DNA of 64,000 nt, from positions 1-64,000 of the forward strand of contig NZ_JBBELO010000018.1 of NCBI RefSeq assembly GCF_037404875.1. The letters are read 5' to 3'. The notes below the pieces were generated by a model. That model made no database searches. It saw only the letters and a list, made by a program, of their open reading frames with translations, and was not told the DNA's origin. The DNA comes from Orlajensenia sp037404875 (lineage in GTDB: Bacteria > Actinomycetota > Actinomycetes > Actinomycetales > Microbacteriaceae). The position numbers and the translations under genes were made by a program. How positions within the stretch are numbered: position 1 is the first letter of the stretch; each line of letters begins with the position of its first letter. This document shows, piece by piece, positions 60,244 through 64,000 of the stretch.

Positions 60244-62838
60244 ATGGTGGAGAACAACGAGAACAACGCGACGACGGGCGATTCGGGCCGTCGACGGGGT
60301 CGGATCTTCGGCGCGCGCAAGGCGGTTCGCCCCGCCCACGCCCCGGTAACGCCTCGCGAGCAAAGCGCGCCGACGCCGCCGATCGCGGCGGCCACCGAAT
60401 CCGCTGCGGTCCACGTGGATCCGGTCGACGTACCGCGCGTCGCGGATGCTGGCGAGCCGAACGCACCTGCAGAGGCTGCGCCCGCTGAGGCCGCGCCCGC
60501 TGAGGCTGCGCCCGCGGAGGCCGCGCCCGCTGAGGCGGAGGAGCCGGCGGTCGAGAACGCGGCTCTGGCATCCCCGATCCCGCCGGTGCTGAGCACGACG
60601 TCGCTCATCTTCCACGCGCCCGAGATCCTTCCGCTGCCCGAGCGCGAGGACCGCGAACGGCCCGACCGTCCGGAAGGCGATGAGTCCACCGTGCGTCGGC
60701 GGGCGCGCCGCCGAAGCGGCGACGAGGACAGGGGCCCTTCGGGCGACCCAGCCAACACCGTCGTCAAGGTGCGCCAACCGCGTGAGGCGCCGCTGATCAC
60801 CGAGCCCCAGCGCATCAAGGGCTCCACGCGACTCGAGGCCAAGAAGCAGCGCCGTCGCGACGGCCGTGACGCCGGCCGCCGGCGCACTGTGATCACAGAG
60901 GCCGAGTTCCTGGCCCGCCGCGAATCCGTCGACCGCACGATGGTGGTGCGCTCCAAGAGCGGTCGCATCCAGATCGGCGTGCTCGAAGACGGCGTGCTCG
61001 TGGAGCACTACGTGGCCCGCAACCAGGACGCATCCCTCATCGGCAACGTCTACCTGGGCCGCGTGCAGAACGTGCTGCCCAGCATGGAGGCGGCCTTCGT
61101 CGACATCGGCCGCGGTCGCAACGCCGTGCTCTACTCGGGCGAGGTCGACTGGGATGCCGCGGCGGAGAACGGCGAGAAGAACCAGCCGCGACGCATCGAG
61201 CTCGCGCTCAAGCCGGGCGACAAGGTGCTCGTGCAGGTGACGAAGGATCCCGTCGGCCACAAGGGCGCCCGACTGACGAGCCAGATCTCGCTCCCGGGCC
61301 GCTACCTGGTCTACGTGCCGAACGGCACCATGAACGGCATCAGCCGCAAGCTGCCCGACACCGAGCGTGCGCGCCTGAAGAAGATCCTCAAAGAGGTGCT
61401 CCCCGACAACCAGGGCGTCATCGTGCGCACCGCGGCCGAGGGTGCGACCGAGGAGCAGCTCACCGTCGACGTGAACCGCCTCATCTCGCAGTGGTCCGCC
61501 ATCGCGAAGCAGCTCGAGAACCAGCCGGCCCCGGCCCTGCTGCACTCGGAGCCCGACCTGCTGATCAAGATCGTGCGCGACGTCTTCAACGAGGACTTCC
61601 AGCGCATGGTGATCGCAGGGGAGGACGCCCGCGAGACCATCGAGAGCTACCTGCGCGCCGTCGCCCCCGACCTGCTCGAGCGCGTGGAGCCCTACACCGG
61701 CGACCGCGACGCCTTCGACGAGTTCCGCATCTCGGAGCAGATCGAGAAGGCGCTCGACCGCAAGGTGTGGCTGCCCTCCGGTGGTTCCCTCGTGATCGAC
61801 CGCACCGAGGCCATGACCGTGGTCGACGTCAACACCGGGAAGTTCGTCGGTTCGGGCGGCAACCTCGAGGAGACCGTCACCAAGAACAACCTCGAGGCGG
61901 CCGAGGAGATCGTGCGCCAGCTGCGCCTGCGCGACATCGGCGGCATCATCGTGGTCGACTTCATCGACATGGTGCTCGAGTCCAACCGCGACCTCGTGCT
62001 GCGCCGGCTCATCGAGTGCCTCTCGCGAGACCGCACCAAGCACCAGGTGGCCGAGGTCACCTCGCTCGGACTCGTGCAGATGACACGCAAGAAGCTCGGC
62101 CTCGGCCTGCTCGAGACCTTCAGCGAGCCGTGCGAGACCTGCGCCGGGCGTGGTGTGCTCGTGCACCACGACCCCGTCTCCAAGCACCGTCCGCCCCAGC
62201 AGCAGCAACAGCAGCAGCCCGGCCGCCGTCGGGGTCCCGCCGGTTCGGCGCCGAGCAACTCGTCGACGGATGCCGCCAAGGCTTCCAACGGCGCCAATGG
62301 CACCCACGGCATCACCGAGGACGCGAAGCACGCCCTCGCGCTGATCGCCGCCTCGACGCTGCACGCCGAGAAGGAGGCGCAGGCCGCCGGCGCCGAGGCC
62401 GAGGCCGCGGCCGCGGCGTCCGCAGACGACAGCAGCCAACGCGGCACCGCGGAGCGCAAGTCGCGTCGCGGCCGTCGTGGACGGCACTCCGGACGCGTCG
62501 ACCTCGATGGCGCGATCGGCGAGGAGACGCAGGACGGCACGCCGGAGACCGCGCCCGAGAAGACGCCCCAGCCGGCGCCGGTGGCTTCGGCGGAGGAGCC
62601 GGACGCGCCGGCATCCGTCGCCGAGCCCGTGGCCATCCTCGACATCCCCGTCGAGAAGGTGGCCCGCCAGAGCGCACCGGTCGATCGCGTCGATGCCGAG
62701 CACCTGCTCGATTCGGTGCTCGAGGCGTTGCCTGCTCCGAAGGAGCCCGGTCAGGGCCGCACGCGCAGTCGTCGGGTGACCACGGCGGGCCTCTCGACAA
62801 CGCCCGTCGAGCCGATCATCACGACCAAGGGCGAGTAG
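60244..62838 (+). CDS. rne: Ribonuclease E/G family endoribonuclease
   Basis: 864 aa from ATG 60244 (GAGGAG ~11 nt upstream). N-terminal disordered extension (~1-235) rich in Ala/Pro/Arg, S1 domain (~250-330; NVYLGRVQNVLPSMEAAFVDIG), 5'-sensor/RNase H-like region, catalytic Asp pair in VVDVNTGKFVG and IIVVDFIDM, and zinc-link CETCAGRG (CxxC). A disordered C-terminal tail carries Gln and Ala/Glu-rich stretches. It is the central mRNA-decay and rRNA-processing nuclease. Actinobacterial RNase E typically has the catalytic core in the middle, as here. Confidence 0.95.
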   Translation: MVENNENNATTGDSGRRRGRIFGARKAVRPAHAPVTPREQSAPTPPIAAATESAAVHVDPVDVPRVADAGEPNAPAEAAPAEAAPAEAAPAEAAPAEAEEPAVENAALASPIPPVLSTTSLIFHAPEILPLPEREDRERPDRPEGDESTVRRRARRRSGDEDRGPSGDPANTVVKVRQPREAPLITEPQRIKGSTRLEAKKQRRRDGRDAGRRRTVITEAEFLARRESVDRTMVVRSKSGRIQIGVLEDGVLVEHYVARNQDASLIGNVYLGRVQNVLPSMEAAFVDIGRGRNAVLYSGEVDWDAAAENGEKNQPRRIELALKPGDKVLVQVTKDPVGHKGARLTSQISLPGRYLVYVPNGTMNGISRKLPDTERARLKKILKEVLPDNQGVIVRTAAEGATEEQLTVDVNRLISQWSAIAKQLENQPAPALLHSEPDLLIKIVRDVFNEDFQRMVIAGEDARETIESYLRAVAPDLLERVEPYTGDRDAFDEFRISEQIEKALDRKVWLPSGGSLVIDRTEAMTVVDVNTGKFVGSGGNLEETVTKNNLEAAEEIVRQLRLRDIGGIIVVDFIDMVLESNRDLVLRRLIECLSRDRTKHQVAEVTSLGLVQMTRKKLGLGLLETFSEPCETCAGRGVLVHHDPVSKHRPPQQQQQQQPGRRRGPAGSAPSNSSTDAAKASNGANGTHGITEDAKHALALIAASTLHAEKEAQAAGAEAEAAAAASADDSSQRGTAERKSRRGRRGRHSGRVDLDGAIGEETQDGTPETAPEKTPQPAPVASAEEPDAPASVAEPVAILDIPVEKVARQSAPVDRVDAEHLLDSVLEALPAPKEPGQGRTRSRRVTTAGLSTTPVEPIITTKGE
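60466..60537 (+). repeat. 15-bp tandem repeats encoding PAEAA in rne
   Basis: Four full copies and a partial fifth of a 15-bp unit (CCC-GCT-GAG-GCC-GCG and variants) encode Pro-Ala-Glu-Ala-Ala in the disordered N-terminal extension. Third-position differences show the copies have diverged somewhat. Confidence 0.85.
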
Positions 62839-62844
62839 GCGGCC

Positions 62845-63117
62845 CTAGAGGTCTCGCCGCTCGCGAGCCGTGACGCGCAGGCCGCTGCCGCGCAGGCGCG
62901 TCACGAGTTCGCGGTTGCTCACGTGCACCGCACCGGCCTCGACCAGTGCAGCGTGTCGCTCACGCGGCACGTCGTAGTGGTCGAGGTCGAAGCTGCGCGG
63001 GGGGATGCCGTTGACGCCCGCGAATGCGTGCAGCTCTTCGAGGGACTCGTCGCTGACGAGATGCGCCCAGAGGGTGCCGTGATTGGGCCACATGGGCGTG
63101 TCGATCAGCACGGTCAT
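62845..63117 (-). CDS. DUF4031 domain protein
   Basis: 90 aa. MTVLIDTPMWPNHGTLWAHLVSD start and FDLDHYDVPRERH match the DUF4031 family, small proteins of unknown function with a conserved D-x-P-x-W-P/H-x-G-x-x-W-x-H/S-H-L-like N-terminus. Leaderless: TACAAT at complement 63124-63129 ends 6 nt before the ATG. It converges on rne (6-nt gap) and diverges from rplU. Confidence 0.8.
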   Translation of the reverse strand: MTVLIDTPMWPNHGTLWAHLVSDESLEELHAFAGVNGIPPRSFDLDHYDVPRERHAALVEAGAVHVSNRELVTRLRGSGLRVTARERRDL

Positions 63118-63123
63118 GCTGGA

Positions 63124-63129
63124 ATTGTA
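63124..63129 (-). promoter_or_regulatory. -10 box of leaderless promoter for the DUF4031 gene
   Basis: TACAAT, then TCCAGC and ATG on the minus strand (6 nt). Confidence 0.55.
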
Positions 63130-63165
63130 AGGTTGGTGTGAACCAAGGCGCGGAGTCGGCTCCGT

Positions 63166-63194
63166 TTGACCGGCGTATCCCGATCAGCTAGACT
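63166..63194 (+). promoter_or_regulatory. rplU-rpmA promoter
   Basis: TTGACC (63166-63171), 17-bp spacer, TAGACT (63189-63194): the best canonical -35/-10 pair seen in the window. It predicts a ~133-nt leader before rplU. Confidence 0.7.
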
Positions 63195-63225
63195 CGACCT
63201 TTGGTGTGTGCTGGATTCTGTCCGC

Positions 63226-63315
63226 ACCGTCACCACGGTTTTCTGGTGGGCCCGTCGTTGGTCGAACCAGGGTGTATTTCCCGTGATAGGAATCGGGGCT
63301 CGTTCTGAGCTCCCC
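63226..63315 (+). promoter_or_regulatory. Structured rplU leader
   Basis: Hairpins seen: ACCGT-CACC-ACGGT (63226-63239), TGGT-CGA-ACCA (63259-63269), and GGGGCTC (63295-63301) with GAG-CT-CCCC (63307-63315) just before the start. An alternative CACCA/TGGTG pairing competes with the first stem. Possible ribosomal-protein autoregulation; no Rfam comparison was possible. Confidence 0.4.
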
Positions 63316-63333
63316 AGAGAATAGGTACGTAAA

Positions 63334-63642
63334 GTGGTTTACGCAGTTGTGCGCGCCGGTGGCCGCCAGGAAAAGGTCGAGGTCGGAACCATCGTGACGA
63401 TGGACCGCATCAAGGCTGACAAGAACGGCACTGTCGAGCTCGCCCCCGTGCTGCTTGTCGACGGAGACACCATCACGAGCGACGCCGAGTCGCTCGCCAA
63501 GGTGAAGGTGACCGCCGAGGTTCTCGGCGACCTGCGCGGTCCGAAGATCGTCATCCAGAAGTTCAAGAACAAGACCGGCTACAAGAAGCGCCAGGGGCAC
63601 CGTCAGGAGCTCACGCGCGTCAAGGTCACCGGAATCAAGTAA
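63334..63642 (+). CDS. rplU: 50S ribosomal protein L21
   Basis: 102 aa, GTG start (M-V-Y-A-V-V-R-A-G-G-R-Q). Typical L21: VYAVVRAGGRQEKVEVG at the N-terminus and KFKNKTGYKKRQGHRQELTRVKVTGI at the C-terminus, which binds 23S rRNA. First gene of rplU-rpmA, 19 nt before rpmA. Confidence 0.98.
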   Translation: MVYAVVRAGGRQEKVEVGTIVTMDRIKADKNGTVELAPVLLVDGDTITSDAESLAKVKVTAEVLGDLRGPKIVIQKFKNKTGYKKRQGHRQELTRVKVTGIK

Positions 63643-63661
63643 GGCCCAGGAGACACACGAG

Positions 63662-63919
63662 ATGGCACACAAAAAGGGAGCAAGCTCCACTCGCAACGGT
63701 CGTGACTCGAACGCGCAGCGCCTCGGCGTGAAGCGCTTCGGCGGCCAGGTCGTCAGCGCGGGCGAGATCATCGTCCGCCAGCGCGGCACCCACTTCCACC
63801 CCGGCGCGGGCGTCGGCCGTGGCGGCGACGACACCCTCTTCGCCCTGCAGCCGGGCTCGGTCGAGTTCGGCACCAAGGGCGGCCGCAAGGTCGTCAACAT
63901 CGTGGCGGTCGCCGAGTAG
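63662..63919 (+). CDS. rpmA: 50S ribosomal protein L27
   Basis: 85 aa. MAHKKGASSTRNGRDSNAQRLGVKRFGGQ is the classic L27 N-terminus, reaching the peptidyl transferase centre; the uncleaved start shows no Firmicutes-type prepeptide. GGAGACAC lies upstream of the ATG. Followed by a strong terminator. Confidence 0.98.
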   Translation: MAHKKGASSTRNGRDSNAQRLGVKRFGGQVVSAGEIIVRQRGTHFHPGAGVGRGGDDTLFALQPGSVEFGTKGGRKVVNIVAVAE

Positions 63920-63937
63920 GCATCCCACATCTGTGAA

Positions 63938-63967
63938 CGCGAGGGCGGGCTTCGGCCCGCCCTCGCG
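63938..63967 (+). terminator. rpmA terminator
   Basis: 13-bp stem (CGCGAGGGCGGGC / GCCCGCCCTCGCG) with a TTCG loop, then TGTTTAT. It closes the rplU-rpmA operon. Confidence 0.85.
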
Positions 63968-63985
63968 TGTTTATCGCTAGACCCA

Positions 63986-64000
63986 GCTTCAGGAGAACCC
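63986..64000 (+). promoter_or_regulatory. Shine-Dalgarno of the next gene at the window edge
   Basis: CAGGAGAACCC at the last bases looks like the ribosome site of a gene starting just outside the window. In most actinobacteria rpmA is followed by the GTPase gene obg; that identity is only expected from order. Confidence 0.4.

Noticed and set aside
60094..62703. An 869-codon minus-strand frame opposite rne
   Set aside because: Antisense shadow of RNase E; composition is the mirror of the conserved gene.

Overview
The window is high-GC chromosomal DNA from an actinobacterium, most likely a member of the Microbacteriaceae. This is inferred from gene content and order: RbpA, WhiA, OpcA, a PdtaR-type ANTAR regulator, an ileS T-box, and the runs uvrB/uvrA/uvrC-rapZ-whiA, gap-pgk-tpiA-secG-rbpA, tkt-tal-pgi-zwf-opcA-pgl, sufB-sufD-Rieske-sufC-sufT and ileS-folC-DUF4233-ndk ... 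rne-rplU-rpmA. No insertion sequence, CRISPR array, prophage or rRNA was seen. One tRNA, tRNA-Leu(CAA), is present.

Layout. 1-2.5 kb: the 5' tip of a DUF222/HNH gene running out of the window, a zinc alcohol dehydrogenase and a YihY-type membrane protein (all minus strand). 2.6-5.5 kb: a LolA-like exported protein with an ABC exporter pair. 5.5-12.3 kb: tRNA-Leu, pdtaR, polA, then an overlapping trio (DUF885 peptidase, DUF4166, TIGR01777 epimerase). 12.3-25 kb: rpsA, a methyltransferase, coaE, the three excinuclease genes, a peptidase E, rapZ and whiA. 25-30 kb: sodA, lower glycolysis, secG, rbpA. 30-38 kb: the pentose phosphate operon on the minus strand. 38-44 kb: heme O/A synthesis and the SUF Fe-S system. 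44-52 kb: M3 peptidase, methyltransferase, GNAT, valS and an MFS transporter. 52-53.6 kb: a complete DUF222/HNH gene whose start region is the inverted twin of the left window edge. 53.6-64 kb: T-box-ileS-folC-DUF4233-ndk, VKOR, rne, rplU, rpmA, ending in a Shine-Dalgarno for the next gene.

The most informative layer is regulatory. Sixteen starts follow one geometry: a TAnnnT -10 box ending exactly 6 (sometimes 7) nt before the start codon, with no usable Shine-Dalgarno, as expected for leaderless transcripts. Within that set polA, uvrB and uvrA all carry TGTCRG-N10-TAnnnT, which matches the mycobacterial LexA-independent DNA-damage promoter (RecA-NDp/PafBC type). The two DUF222/HNH copies instead carry a palindromic LexA-type box inside the promoter spacer. 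The window therefore appears to show two DNA-damage circuits side by side. Two gene pairs are fired from very short divergent leaderless or near-leaderless promoters; one pair is an almost perfect inverted repeat.

Oddities include a ctaA frame that has no stop of its own and runs 213 nt antisense into ctaB beside a 10-bp tandem duplication, an 18-bp tandem-plus-inverted repeat in front of the DUF222 gene, mutually exclusive hairpins before tkt, long leaders before rne and rplU, and the absence of sufR/sufS/sufU and yvcK from their usual places. All functional calls rest on reading the translations and motifs; no search was run.
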